The notes: generated by a model not told the origin, from the letters alone. Positions 25,376 through 34,142 are shown, numbered from the stretch's first letter. The stretch is 64,000 nucleotides of DNA from Streptomyces sp. R33 (GCF_041200175.1 NZ_CP165727.1:8116001-8180000), one strand, 5' to 3'. Program-made: numbers and translations.

Positions 25376-25612
25376 ATGGGGCTGCTCACGGAAATACTGC
25401 TGCTGCCGGCCGCTCCGGTCCGCGGAACCGCATGGGTGCTGCGGCAGGTCGTGGCGGAGGCTGAGCGGCAGTACTACGACCCGGCCGTCGTCCAGCGGGA
25501 ACTGGCGCAGCTCGTCGCCGCGTTCGAGGCGGGCGAGATGGATGAGGCCGAGTTCGACCGCCGGGAGGACGAGCTCCTGGACCGACTGGAAAGCAGGGTG
25601 CGACCGCGATGA
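25376..25612 (+). CDS. gvpG: Gas vesicle protein GvpG
   Basis: A 78-residue helical protein starting MGLLTEILLLPAAPVRGTAW, the GvpG signature, followed by an acidic coiled segment (MDEAEFDRREDELLDRLES). It overlaps the next start by four bases. Confidence 0.9.
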   Translation: MGLLTEILLLPAAPVRGTAWVLRQVVAEAERQYYDPAVVQRELAQLVAAFEAGEMDEAEFDRREDELLDRLESRVRPR

Positions 25613-26133
25613 ACAACCGGATGGCGATCGGGCTGGCCGTGGGCGCGGGCTACGTGCTCGGCCGCACCAGGAAGGCCAAGCTCGCCCTAGGACTGGGGGC
25701 GCTGGTCATGGGCAGACGGCTCACGCCCGATGCCGCGGCCGTGGGTTCCTACCTCGGCGACCGGCTGGGCGACCACCCCGGGCTCAAGGACCTCCGCGAG
25801 CAACTGCGCGAGGACCTGGCCGGGGTGGGGTCGGCGGCCTTCGGAGCACTGGTGGACCGGCAGCTCGAGGCGGTGGCCGACCGGCTGCACGCGCGTACGC
25901 TCGGCGTGCAGGAGCGGCTGACCTCGAGCGGGCGGGCCGGCTCCGCGGAGCGGGACGGCAAGCCCGCGGCCAGGGCCACGTCCAGGGCCACGTCCAAGGC
26001 CACGTCCACGTCCTCGTCCCCCAGCGGGTCCAACGGCAGGTCCACGAGCCGGTCCGCGGGCGGCTCTGCGGGAAGGGCGCGCACGGCCAAGCGCACCGGC
26101 GGCCGCAAGGCGGAGGCCGGCGGCGATGGCTGA
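25609..26133 (+). CDS. gvpY: Gas vesicle-associated protein GvpY
   Basis: A 174-residue protein in the gvpY position of the Streptomyces order gvpOAFGYZJLSK. A Gly-rich hydrophobic N-terminus (GLAVGAGYVLGRTRKAKLAL) leads to a helical middle, then a Ser/Thr/Ala/Arg-rich low-complexity tail with repeated R-A-T-S / K-A-T-S units. Function not established. It overlaps gvpZ by eight bases. Symbol given from gene order and character. Confidence 0.75.
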   Translation: MNNRMAIGLAVGAGYVLGRTRKAKLALGLGALVMGRRLTPDAAAVGSYLGDRLGDHPGLKDLREQLREDLAGVGSAAFGALVDRQLEAVADRLHARTLGVQERLTSSGRAGSAERDGKPAARATSRATSKATSTSSSPSGSNGRSTSRSAGGSAGRARTAKRTGGRKAEAGGDG

Positions 26134-26995
26134 GGGCGTGCCGGCCAGGCTCGGCGAAAGCCCCGCTGCGGACCGGCTCAAAGAAGAGTGGGAGGGCTAC
26201 CTGGCGGCCCAGGCCCAGCGGATGCTGGACGGGACCGGCAGGGCCCTGGGCCGGTCCGTCGTGGTGCTGAAGGACGTGGCCGAGGGCAACAGCCCGGGGT
26301 TGAAGGCCGTCGCCCTCGACGGTGCGCGCAGGATCGTGCGCGGTCGCAGCCCGGTCAGGGCCGCGTTCGAGGTGGCCGCCTCGCGGCTGAGGGACCGGGG
26401 CCTGCGGGCGCTGCGCGAGCGGGTCCGCTCCGGTGCCTCCGGCAGGCGCCCTCCCACGGTCGTCCTCGCGTCCGTCGACGTGGGAGTGCCCGTCAAGGAC
26501 GCCTACGACGAGTGGACCCACCACCGCGGTGTGCTCCGGTTCGTGCAGGGTGCCACCGAGGAGGTCCCCGACGTACGGATCGCCTGGACCTCCGAGGGCG
26601 ACGGGGCAGCCGTCCGCGGCGCGGTGACCTTCCACGAACTCGCCACCGACCTCACCCGCATCCTGGTGACCGTCGAGTACCACCCGCACGGGCTGCGGGA
26701 GCGGGTAGGCACGGCGTGCGGGGCCCGGCACCGCCGCGTCCGGCGGGACCTGCGGGACTACGCCCGCTTCCTGGCCCTGGAGGAGGAAGCCCCCGAGGGC
26801 CCGCGCGACGAGCTCGCCGACGACGGCGCGGAGGAGTCCGGGCAGCCCGAGGGCTTCGGTGAGCCTGACACCGACGACACCTACGACACGTACGACGAGG
26901 CCTACGAGGAAGAGGACGTGGACGACTTCCCGCTGGACGACCTCCCTGCGGACGAGGAAGAGGACGAGGACGACGAAGGCCGGCGGCGGACATGA
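26126..26995 (+). CDS. gvpZ: Gas vesicle-associated SRPBCC-family protein GvpZ
   Basis: A 289-residue protein with an N-terminal helical part, a central SRPBCC/polyketide-cyclase-like fold (ASVDVGVPVKDAYDEWTHHR through TRILVTVEYHP) and a very acidic C-terminal tail of about 70 residues rich in Asp/Glu. This is the gvpZ position. The acidic tail and lipid-binding-type fold suggest an assembly role, which is inference. Confidence 0.78.
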   Translation: MAEGVPARLGESPAADRLKEEWEGYLAAQAQRMLDGTGRALGRSVVVLKDVAEGNSPGLKAVALDGARRIVRGRSPVRAAFEVAASRLRDRGLRALRERVRSGASGRRPPTVVLASVDVGVPVKDAYDEWTHHRGVLRFVQGATEEVPDVRIAWTSEGDGAAVRGAVTFHELATDLTRILVTVEYHPHGLRERVGTACGARHRRVRRDLRDYARFLALEEEAPEGPRDELADDGAEESGQPEGFGEPDTDDTYDTYDEAYEEEDVDDFPLDDLPADEEEDEDDEGRRRT

Positions 26996-27318
26996 CCATG
27001 CCTTCAGGGCTGTCACGCCCCTACGAGGACAACAGCAGCGCCAACCTCGCCGACATCCTCGAACGCGTCCTGGACAAGGGCGTGGTCATCGCCGGTGACA
27101 TCCGCATCAACCTGCTCGACATCGAGCTGCTGACGATCAAGCTGCGGCTGGTGGTGGCCTCGGTCGACCGGGCCAAGGAGATGGGCATCGACTGGTGGGA
27201 GCAGGACCCGGCCCTCTCCTCCACGGCCCGCCGCACCGAAATCGGCCGCGAGAACGAACAGTTGCGCCGCCGCATCGCCGAGCTGGAAACCAGGCAGGAG
27301 CAGACGGAGCGGTCATGA
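26992..27318 (+). CDS. gvpJ: Gas vesicle protein GvpJ (GvpA-like minor shell protein)
   Basis: A 108-residue GvpA/J-family protein: NLADILERVLDKGVVIAGDI and LRLVVASVDRAKEMGIDWW, the second ending typical of GvpJ rather than GvpA, plus a charged coiled C-terminus. Overlaps both neighbours by four bases. Confidence 0.9.
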   Translation: MTMPSGLSRPYEDNSSANLADILERVLDKGVVIAGDIRINLLDIELLTIKLRLVVASVDRAKEMGIDWWEQDPALSSTARRTEIGRENEQLRRRIAELETRQEQTERS

Positions 27319-28172
27319 ACCACGACGACGACACGACCCCCCAGGACGGCCACCGCGACGGCACCCTGCTGTACGTCTACACGGTCGTCGAGGCATCGGC
27401 GCGCGACGCCCTTCCCGACTTCCCACCGCCCCTGGGCGGCGGCCTGCGACTGGTGGAGCACGCACAGCTCGCGGCCGTGGTCGAGCCGGTCGACGCGCGC
27501 CTCTTCGACGAGGAGCCGCTGCGCGCCCAACTGGAGGACATCGACCGGCTGTCCGCGCTGGCCCGCGCACACCACAGCGTGGTGGCCGCCGTCGGTGAGC
27601 GCACCACGACGGTGCCGCTGCAGCTGGCGACGCTCTGCCGCGGCGAGGAGAGCGTACGCCGCCTGTTGGAGGAGGCCCACCCGCAGCTCACCGCCACACT
27701 CGCGCGCATCGCCGGGGCGCAGGAGTGGGGGGTCAAGGTCCATGCCGATTCGGGCGCTCCGCCGCCGGATCCGGCGCCGGCGCCCACGTACGCCCCCGGA
27801 GGCCCGCAGGCCACAGGACCGGAGGGCGGTTCGGCGGGGCGCGACTACCTGCGCCGCCGGCTGAAGGACCGCCGCACGCGGGAGACCGCGGACGAACAGG
27901 CCGCGCGCACCTGCGAAGACGTCCACCGGACGCTCTGCGGTCACGCCTCCGCAGCGGTGCTGCACCCGCCCCAGCAGCCCCTGGTGTCCGGGGTGGCCGG
28001 ACGCAACGTCCTCAATGCCGCCTACCTCGTCCCCGTGCACGCCCGCCAGGACTTCATCGACGCCGTCGCCTCCGCGCAGGCGCTGCCCCCGGGGCTGCGC
28101 CTGGAGGTCACCGGCCCCTGGGTGCCCTACTCCTTCACGGCGGGCGACCGGTGCGGGACGCCCGCCTCATGA
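27315..28172 (+). CDS. gvpL: Gas vesicle protein GvpL
   Basis: A 285-residue GvpL/F-family protein, paralog of gvpF: LLYVYTVVEASARDALPDF at the start, the ARAHHSVVAAVGERTTTVPL motif, and GLRLEVTGPWVPYSFT at the end. It has a ~25-residue Pro/Ala-rich insert near residue 150. Start 27315 is set by the ATGA overlap with gvpJ. Confidence 0.9.
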   Translation: MNHDDDTTPQDGHRDGTLLYVYTVVEASARDALPDFPPPLGGGLRLVEHAQLAAVVEPVDARLFDEEPLRAQLEDIDRLSALARAHHSVVAAVGERTTTVPLQLATLCRGEESVRRLLEEAHPQLTATLARIAGAQEWGVKVHADSGAPPPDPAPAPTYAPGGPQATGPEGGSAGRDYLRRRLKDRRTRETADEQAARTCEDVHRTLCGHASAAVLHPPQQPLVSGVAGRNVLNAAYLVPVHARQDFIDAVASAQALPPGLRLEVTGPWVPYSFTAGDRCGTPAS

Positions 28173-28354
28173 CGGGGCAGCAGGAGGTCGCCCTCGTCGA
28201 CCTGCTCGATCGGCTGCTGGCGGGGGGCGTCGTCCTGGCCGGCGACATCACCCTGCGCATCGCGGACGTGGACCTCGTACGCATCGACCTCAAAGCCCTG
28301 ATCAGTTCCGTCAACGACGCCGTACCCTCCCCCTGGAAGCAGGTGGCGCCATGA
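28169..28354 (+). CDS. gvpS: Gas vesicle protein GvpS (short GvpA-like protein)
   Basis: A 61-residue GvpA-family protein consisting only of the core: LVDLLDRLLAGGVVLAGDIT then DLVRIDLKALISSVNDA. It is the third GvpA-like gene of the operon and is coupled by four-base overlaps on both sides. Confidence 0.88.
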   Translation: MTGQQEVALVDLLDRLLAGGVVLAGDITLRIADVDLVRIDLKALISSVNDAVPSPWKQVAP

Positions 28355-28623
28355 GCCGGTCCCAGCGGGTCGAACTCGACCCCGACACCGTCGAACGCGA
28401 CCTGGCCCGCCTGGTCCTGACCGTCATCGAGCTGCTGCGGCAGCTGATGGAACGGCAGGCCCTGCGGCGCGTGGAGTGCGGCGACCTCAGCGAGGAGCAG
28501 GAGGAGCGGCTCGGCCTGACCCTCATGCTCCTGGAGGACCGCATGGGGCTGCTGCGCAGCCGGTTCGGGCTCACCCCGGAGGACCTCAACCTCGATCTCG
28601 GGCCGATCGGCAGGCTTCTGTAG
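28351..28623 (+). CDS. gvpK: Gas vesicle protein GvpK
   Basis: A 90-residue GvpK: DPDTVERDLARLVLTVIELL, then QLMERQALRRVECGDLSEEQ and the ending LTPEDLNLDLGPIGRLL, all hallmark segments. Last of the ten canonical genes; coupled to gvpS. Confidence 0.92.
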   Translation: MSRSQRVELDPDTVERDLARLVLTVIELLRQLMERQALRRVECGDLSEEQEERLGLTLMLLEDRMGLLRSRFGLTPEDLNLDLGPIGRLL

Positions 28624-28659
28624 AGGTTTAGCGGGGGCGGATGCGGCCAGACGCGGAAC

Positions 28660-29040
28660 ATGACTGCATCCGAGAAGTCCACCAACTCCAAGGCCCCTTC
28701 CGGCAGTTCCCGCTCGAACGGGGCCACCACCAGGCAGCGTGCCACCCAGGCCGCGCAGGCCGGAGCGAAGGCCGCCACCGACGCCGGGGACACAGCGGCG
28801 GGCACGCTGACGGTGCTGCCCGCCCCGCTCGCGGAGAAGACCCGTGTCGCGGCCCAGGCACTGCGGGGCACCGTCGGCCGCGTCGGTCTGCTGTGGAGCG
28901 TCGTGCGTGCCCGCAAGGCCGTCGCCGCCGGCGCGGCCACCGGGACGGCCACCCTCGTGGCCGCCTCGTACGCGGTCGGCCGACGGGCCGGCCGGCGGCA
29001 GCGGGGCCCGCTCTCCCGGCTGACGGGCGGTCGTCTCTGA
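28660..29040 (+). CDS. Unknown Ala/Gly-rich protein at the end of the gvp operon
   Basis: A 126-residue protein 36 bp after gvpK and before the terminator, so probably part of the same transcript. The N-terminal half is Ser/Thr/Ala-rich; the C-terminal half has a weakly hydrophobic stretch ending in basic residues (VAASYAVGRRAGRRQRG), similar in character to the GvpY N-terminus. No named domain. A gas-vesicle accessory role is inferred from position only. Confidence 0.6.
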   Translation: MTASEKSTNSKAPSGSSRSNGATTRQRATQAAQAGAKAATDAGDTAAGTLTVLPAPLAEKTRVAAQALRGTVGRVGLLWSVVRARKAVAAGAATGTATLVAASYAVGRRAGRRQRGPLSRLTGGRL

Positions 29041-29046
29041 CCCGCC

Positions 29047-29067
29047 CGGGCCGGGCGGCCCGGCCCG
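29047..29067 (+). terminator. Stem-loop after the gvp operon
   Basis: CGGGCCGGG (29047-29055) pairs with CCCGGCCCG (29059-29067) around a three-base loop, seven bases after the last stop. The flanking sequence is also G/C-palindromic. Confidence 0.6.
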
Positions 29068-29593
29068 CCCGGCCCCGGCGGGCAAGGTCCGCCACCACTT
29101 CCCTGCCTCCCCTGCCCGAGAGGGCCGTACCCCATGACGGCGGTGTTCGGCCACCGTTCCGGCGCCGCCCGACGTCCTCGCTGAGACATCCCATCACCCC
29201 CGGCCGGGTCGTGCGTGCGTGGGCGTGAGCTCCTCGGGGGCTCTTGCCCCGGGCGCCTTCCCGGCCGGCGCCGGGCCTCCTGCACGCTGACACCGCGGTC
29301 ACAGTTCGCACTATTTCTGTCACCGATTGTGGTGTGTGGGTGTGACAGGGCACGCGTGGCGGCGTCGGCTTCGGCGAGGCGGATCTCGCGCTCGGCTTCA
29401 CGGCTCCCGGCTAGCTGCAGACACCCCCTGGCGGTGTTCCGCTCGTACTCGTGCGGAGCGGCACACCGGGTGCAAGCATCGTTCGCCACTACCCTCCGGA
29501 TCGCCGCGCCGGAATCCAGGGGCGTCTTACCATGAAAGGCAAGGTCTTCTTGATTTCCGCACCTGCTCACGGCGAGACCGTTGGGAGGCCGGC
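29068..29593. other. Intergenic region upstream of the GH15 gene
   Basis: No gene recognised in about 525 bp. Between 29318 and 29347 the arms TGTCAC and GTGACA flank an 18-base G/T-rich spacer, and a further GTCAC occurs at about 29299; these may belong to the promoter or operator of the GH15 gene. The ribosome site GGGAGGCC precedes ATG 29594. Confidence 0.4.
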
Positions 29594-31426
29594 ATGGAGT
29601 TCGGGAACGGATTCGGGGGAGTGGACGGCGCACGCTATCTGCCGATTTCCGAGCACGGCCTGATCGGTGACCTTCGCACCGTCGCGCTCGTCGGGACCAA
29701 CGGCACCATCGACTGGTACTGCTGCCCGCGCTTCGACGCACCGAGCGTCTTCGCGTCCATCCTCGACGCCGACAAGGGCGGATCGTGGGAGCTGGCCGCC
29801 GACGTGCCCGTGCGGACACGGCAGTTCTACTTCCCCGACACCAACGTCCTGATCACGCGGTTCTACGCCGCCGACGGGGTGGCGGAGATCCAGGACTTCA
29901 TGCCGGTCGTCGACGAGTCGCGCGAGGCGTCCCGGCACCGGCTGATCCGGCGGGTGATATGCGTGCGGGGCGCCCTCCCGTTCACGGCACGGATAGCCCC
30001 TCGCTTCGGCTACGGCACCGAAGCGCACACCGTACGCGTGCAGGCCCACGAGGCTGTCTTCGAGTCCCCGTCGATCTCACTGGCGCTGACCTCCACCGCT
30101 CCGCTCGAAAGCGACGGCACGGACGTGTGGTCGCACTTCAAGCTCCTCGAAGGCGAGTCCGTGGTGTTCGCCCTCGATCAGATCAGCGACGACCTCCGCC
30201 CGCGGGCCTGTCCGCATGCCGAGGCGGAGGAGCAGTTCGAGGCGACGGTCAGGTTCTGGAGCCACTGGCTGGGCCGCTCGCGCTACCGCGGCCGGTGGCG
30301 GGAGATGGTGCACCGCTCCGCTCTGGCGCTCAAGCTGCTCACCTATGCGCCGACCGGTGCGATCGTGGCCGCGCCGACGACCAGCCTGCCCGAACGGGTC
30401 GGCGGTGAGCGCAACTGGGACTACCGGTACGTGTGGGTCCGCGACGCCGCCTTCGCCACCTATGCCATGCTCCGCCTGGGCTTCACGACGGAGGCCGAGG
30501 CATTCATGGGCTTCCTGTCCGACCGCGGCATCATGAGGGGCGTCGGTCCCACTGGTCCGCTGCAGATCATGTACGGCATCGACGGGCGTACTGACCTGCC
30601 CGAATCCGAGCTGTCTCACCTCGAAGGACACCTGGGGTCCGCTCCGGTGCGGGTGGGGAACGCCGCCACCAAGCAGCTCCAGCTGGACATCTACGGCGCG
30701 CTGATCGATTCGGTCTACCTGTACGACAAGTGGGGCCAGCCCATCAGCAGTGATCACTGGGACGAGGTCGGCGCAGTGGTGGACTGGCTCTGCGACCACT
30801 GGGACCAGCCCGACGAGGGCATCTGGGAGACCCGGGGCGGCCGGAAGAACTTCGTCTACTCGAGGCTGATGTGCTGGGTGGCGATCGAACGGGCCATACG
30901 GATGGCCAACCGGCGCGGCCTGCCGGCCGATCTTCCGCGCTGGCAGCAGAGCCGGGACGCGATCTACCGCCAGATCATGCGACGGGGCTGGTCGGCCGAG
31001 CGCGGAGCGTTCGTCCAAGGGCTGGGGGACGACGTACTCGATGCCTCGGTGCTGATGATGCCGATGGCGAAGTTCATCTCGCCCACCGACCCGAAGTGGC
31101 TCTCGACCCTGGATGCGCTCACCGCGGATCTGGTCTCCGACTCGCTGGTCTACCGCTACGACCCCGAGGCCAGCCCGGACGGCCTGCGGGGCTCCGAGGG
31201 CACGTTCTCGATCTGCTCCTTCTGGTACGTCGAGGCGCTCACGCGCGCCGGACGCCTGGAGGAGGCCCGGCTGGCCTTCGAGAAGATGCTCACCTACGCC
31301 AACCACGTCGGCCTCTACGCCGAGGAGATCGGCCGGAGCGGAGAACAACTCGGCAACTTCCCCCAGGCGTTCACCCACCTCTCGCTGATCAGCGCTGCCT
31401 TCAACCTCGACCGCGCCCTCGGCTGA
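29594..31426 (+). CDS. GH15 family glucoamylase/trehalase-like enzyme
   Basis: A 610-residue cytosolic glycoside hydrolase of family 15, closest in architecture to actinobacterial trehalases. The N-terminal beta-sandwich starts ISEHGLIGDLRTVALVGTNG with TIDWYCCPRFDAPSVFA; the (alpha/alpha)6 barrel has RNWDYRYVWVRDAAFATYAM, the acid candidate Glu412 in DEGIWETRGG, and the base candidate around Glu577-578 in YAEEIGRSGEQLGNFPQAFT. ATG 29594 follows GGGAGGCC; the frame is open to 29327 but without family sequence. Trehalose breakdown would suit an osmotic-stress neighbourhood. Confidence 0.88.
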   Translation: MEFGNGFGGVDGARYLPISEHGLIGDLRTVALVGTNGTIDWYCCPRFDAPSVFASILDADKGGSWELAADVPVRTRQFYFPDTNVLITRFYAADGVAEIQDFMPVVDESREASRHRLIRRVICVRGALPFTARIAPRFGYGTEAHTVRVQAHEAVFESPSISLALTSTAPLESDGTDVWSHFKLLEGESVVFALDQISDDLRPRACPHAEAEEQFEATVRFWSHWLGRSRYRGRWREMVHRSALALKLLTYAPTGAIVAAPTTSLPERVGGERNWDYRYVWVRDAAFATYAMLRLGFTTEAEAFMGFLSDRGIMRGVGPTGPLQIMYGIDGRTDLPESELSHLEGHLGSAPVRVGNAATKQLQLDIYGALIDSVYLYDKWGQPISSDHWDEVGAVVDWLCDHWDQPDEGIWETRGGRKNFVYSRLMCWVAIERAIRMANRRGLPADLPRWQQSRDAIYRQIMRRGWSAERGAFVQGLGDDVLDASVLMMPMAKFISPTDPKWLSTLDALTADLVSDSLVYRYDPEASPDGLRGSEGTFSICSFWYVEALTRAGRLEEARLAFEKMLTYANHVGLYAEEIGRSGEQLGNFPQAFTHLSLISAAFNLDRALG

Positions 31427-31458
31427 GTCCCGGGGCCGACCCGGCCGCCGGGTCCGGT

Positions 31459-31536
31459 TCAGGACGAACGGTCGGTGCTTCCGGTGAGGATGAGGTCGAT
31501 TCCGGCGAGGAACCCGATCCGGTCGCCGTGATCGTG
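31459..31536 (-). pseudogene. C-terminal remnant of a TetR-type regulator
   Basis: Reading the minus strand into the stop at 31459-31461 gives ELHDHGDRIGFLAGIDLILT and a short tail, resembling the last helix of TetR-family regulators (F-x-x-G-L-D-L-I-L-x-G). Nothing upstream continues the protein because the WYL-regulator gene ends there. Confidence 0.4.
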
Positions 31537-31571
31537 GAGTTCCACCGGCTCCCAACACGCCGGGTGAACGT

Positions 31572-32546
31572 CTACCGCTCCGGCAGTCCCGCGATGGCGT
31601 CCACGGTGCGGTGGGTGGTGTCGCGGAGGTGCCGGATGACGTCCGGGTCGGCGTCGAGGGTGTAGTCGGTGTCGAGGCCTGCCAGGGTCTGGGCGATGCG
31701 GGGCAGGTGGTCGTCAGAGGCGTCGAGGCGGCAAGTGTGTTCGTCGATGGGGGTCAGACGGGTGGCCAGGCCCCGGATGCGGGCACGGACGTGGTCGGCG
31801 GGGGCTTGGACGGTCGCGACGGCGCGGTGACGGGTGGGGGCGGCGGACAGCCGGCTCGCGACGAACGCGGCGGGATCGTCACCGGGTACGGGTCGGGGCG
31901 CAACGCGCCGGCCGGTGGGTAGGGCGTCGCTGATGCGGTCGAGGCGGAAGAGGCGCCAGTCGTCCTTGTCGGTGTCGTGGGCGAGTAGATACCACAGGCC
32001 GCCGGAGGCGACCAGGTGGCACGGCTCGGCGCGGCGCCGGGTGGCGGTGTTCTGCCGGGTGGTGTAGTCGAAGGTGATGATCTCGTGGTCGCGGCAGGTG
32101 ACGGCGAGGGTGGCCAGCAGGGCGGGGTCGGCGCGCGGCCCCGGTTCCTCCCAGGTGATGCCGGCGAGGTTGTCCTGCAGGGCGGTGACCTGGCCGCGCA
32201 GGCGTCGCGGCAGGACCTGTTCGAGCTTGGCCAGGGCACGCAGGGCACTCTCCTCGATACCGGTCAGGCCGCCGGCGGCGGTGCGCAGGGCGACGGCGAC
32301 GGCGATCGCTTCCTCGTCGTCGAGGAGGAGCGGCGGCAGGTCGGAGCCGGAGGTGAGGCGGTAGCCGCCGGCGTGTCCGCGGGCACTGTCGACGGGGTAG
32401 CCGAGCTCGCGCAGGCGGTCGATGTCGCGGCGCACGGTGCGTACGGTCACGTCCAAGCGTTCGGCGAGGTCGGCCCCCGACCATTCCCGCCGGGTCTGCA
32501 GCAGGGACAGGAGTCGCAGCACGCGTGCGGTCGTGTCGCTCGTCAT
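31572..32546 (-). CDS. YafY-type transcriptional regulator (HTH + WYL domain)
   Basis: A 324-residue regulator. The N-terminal DeoR-like HTH is ARVLRLLSLLQTRREWSGAD followed by LAERLDVTVRTVRRDIDRLR; the WYL domain carries LVASGGLWYLLAHDTDKDDW and RLFRLDRISDA, and a WCX-like C-terminal part follows. ATG 32546 has GGAG close upstream; ATG 32555 is an alternative. It is divergent from a broken NADP-oxidoreductase gene 94 bp away, the usual target partner of this type, so its own regulated gene appears to have been lost. Confidence 0.88.
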   Translation of the reverse strand: MTSDTTARVLRLLSLLQTRREWSGADLAERLDVTVRTVRRDIDRLRELGYPVDSARGHAGGYRLTSGSDLPPLLLDDEEAIAVAVALRTAAGGLTGIEESALRALAKLEQVLPRRLRGQVTALQDNLAGITWEEPGPRADPALLATLAVTCRDHEIITFDYTTRQNTATRRRAEPCHLVASGGLWYLLAHDTDKDDWRLFRLDRISDALPTGRRVAPRPVPGDDPAAFVASRLSAAPTRHRAVATVQAPADHVRARIRGLATRLTPIDEHTCRLDASDDHLPRIAQTLAGLDTDYTLDADPDVIRHLRDTTHRTVDAIAGLPER

Positions 32547-32639
32547 GAGCTCCATGATGCCCGTGTCAAAGGACAGGTTCTGTCCTGAAATATCCCCCAC
32601 GGTGGAAACGTCCAACGGAGCAAATCAGGAGATTTCCCC

Positions 32640-32981
32640 ATGAAGATCGCTGTTCTCGGTACCGGTGGCGGCGCCCGCCCCCATATCGCGCGGCTCGCCG
32701 AGCTCGGTCACCAGGTACTCGTCGGCACCCGCGACCCGCAGGCCACGCTGGCCCGCACCGAGCCCGACATGATGGGCATCGAGCCCTTCAAGCACTTCCT
32801 CGCCGATCACCCCGGCATCGAAAGGCACACCTTCGGTGACGCCGCGGCCGCCTCCGACCGTGCGACACCGACAGCCTCGGCGAGCAGATCCAGCGCGCCC
32901 TGCCACGCACCAAGGTCGCCTCGGCGGTCCGACTGGGGCGCCGGGCTCTCCGGTGACTTCACCGGCACGCTCAAGCGCTGA
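32640..32981 (+). pseudogene. Decayed NADPH-dependent F420-reductase-type oxidoreductase
   Basis: The frame starts properly (GGAGATTTCCCC before ATG) with a Rossmann fold MKIAVLGTGGGARPHIARLA and VLVGTRDPQATLAR, and reads family sequence for about 70 residues. Then the frame is lost: in another frame the run DSLGEQIQRALPRTKVASAV continues the expected protein with a gap. The rest (over 100 residues) is missing. An internal deletion plus frameshift has destroyed the gene. WYL regulator divergent. Confidence 0.75.
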
Positions 32982-33094
32982 TTCGCGTCAACTCCGCCCT
33001 CTGCGGCCTGAACTGACAGGTCATGGAAGGGCAATGACCGACCCCCGGGATAAGGTGCGCGCGAGCGCCCCAACTACCCTTGTGGAGAAGGAAC

Positions 33095-33523
33095 ATGCGC
33101 ATATCCACTGCCCTGCCCGCCGCCCTTGCCCTGACCGCCGCGACACTCGCGGGAGGCGTGACCCCGGCCGCCGCCGAGACCACCCTCAGCACTGTCAACC
33201 TGGAGGCCGGTGCCAACCTCCACCACAACACGGCGACGGTGAAGTACGAGCGCATCGACGGCGCGGTGAACTCCGTCAAGGTCACCTACGTGCTGATCAC
33301 CTCCGGCGAGCGTGACTGCGCCTGGGTTCAGTGGAACGACCCGAAGGCAGGCGGGGACGGCTGGACCTCCCTCACCCCCGAGCCCTCGTGTTACGGCATC
33401 GGCATGGGCGAGACGCGCGAGGTCATCATCAAGGCCCCGGCGGGCCACCCGCTCAAGGTACGCCTGGCCGCCTACCACTTCGACAGCGTTGACGTGATGC
33501 ACAAGGACATCGCGAAGCTCTAG
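33095..33523 (+). CDS. Small secreted protein, unknown function
   Basis: A 142-residue protein with a clear Sec signal peptide (MRISTALPAALALTAATLAG then VTPAAAE, cleavage near residue 27). The mature part is about 115 residues, beta-rich, with two cysteines (DCAWVQW and PSCYGIG) that could form a disulfide. GGAGAAGGAAC precedes ATG 33095. No named domain. Confidence 0.75.
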   Translation: MRISTALPAALALTAATLAGGVTPAAAETTLSTVNLEAGANLHHNTATVKYERIDGAVNSVKVTYVLITSGERDCAWVQWNDPKAGGDGWTSLTPEPSCYGIGMGETREVIIKAPAGHPLKVRLAAYHFDSVDVMHKDIAKL

Positions 33524-33606
33524 CCGCGCGGCCCAAGGGGACGGTCGGCCCAGACGGTCTTGCCCGGGCGGACGGGTTCGCGCTCGCCGGTGGTGATACG
33601 ACGTGA
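33520..33606 (-). pseudogene. C-terminal fragment of an anti-sigma-type histidine-kinase-like ATPase
   Basis: On the minus strand, the last ~27 codons before the stop at 33520-33522 read TTGEREPVRPGKTVWADRPL and three more, matching the G-K-T-V-W-A ending of Streptomyces single-domain ATP-binding regulators. Upstream the frame is lost at about 33606, where an unrelated plus-strand tail (DATAYYQAVQVGARTDMHRQ, ending at 33712) begins. Two gene ends abut, indicating a rearrangement junction. Confidence 0.4.
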
Positions 33607-33734
33607 CGCCACGGCCTACTATCAGGCCGTCCAGGTGGGTGCCCGCACCGACATGCACCGCCAGTACATGCGGGACCATCCCATGCAGAACTGGGGCGGC
33701 GACGGAGAGTGACCGAGAAAGAGAGGGTCACACC

Positions 33735-34052
33735 ATGATTGAGATCGCCCCCGGCGGTCCGGGCAGCACAGCGCCGTACAGGACCTTGCTGCCCGTCGTC
33801 GAGCTGCTGCTCGCCTACGGCAACCGGTACGTGCCGGGCCGCGAGGGCTTCATCGTGGACCCTCGCGGGGGCGCGGCCTGCGAGCTGGAACTGCCGCTGG
33901 ACTTCGAACTGCTGGCAGCCGAGGTGACCTTCCCCGAAGCGGTGGACGCCAGTCCCGAGAAGGACGGCATCCTGGACCGCGGGACGTGGTGCTTGATCTC
34001 GGGCCCGGGCGAGCGGGCGAGCCGGATCGTGATGCCCAAGCGGGTGGACTGA
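33735..34052 (+). CDS. Small protein, unknown function
   Basis: A 105-residue soluble protein starting MIEIAPGGPGSTAPYRTLLP with PVVELLLAYGNRYVPGREGF in the first half and an acidic ending. ATG 33735 follows GAGAGGGTC. No family recognised. No membrane segment or signal. Confidence 0.6.
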   Translation: MIEIAPGGPGSTAPYRTLLPVVELLLAYGNRYVPGREGFIVDPRGGAACELELPLDFELLAAEVTFPEAVDASPEKDGILDRGTWCLISGPGERASRIVMPKRVD

Positions 34053-34142
34053 CCGGCAGCGCGGCCCGGTGGAGCCGAGGTCAGCGGGCCGCGACCGGGT
34101 CGGCGAAGCAAAGCCGGGCTCATCCGGCCGTTTCGCCGCCGG

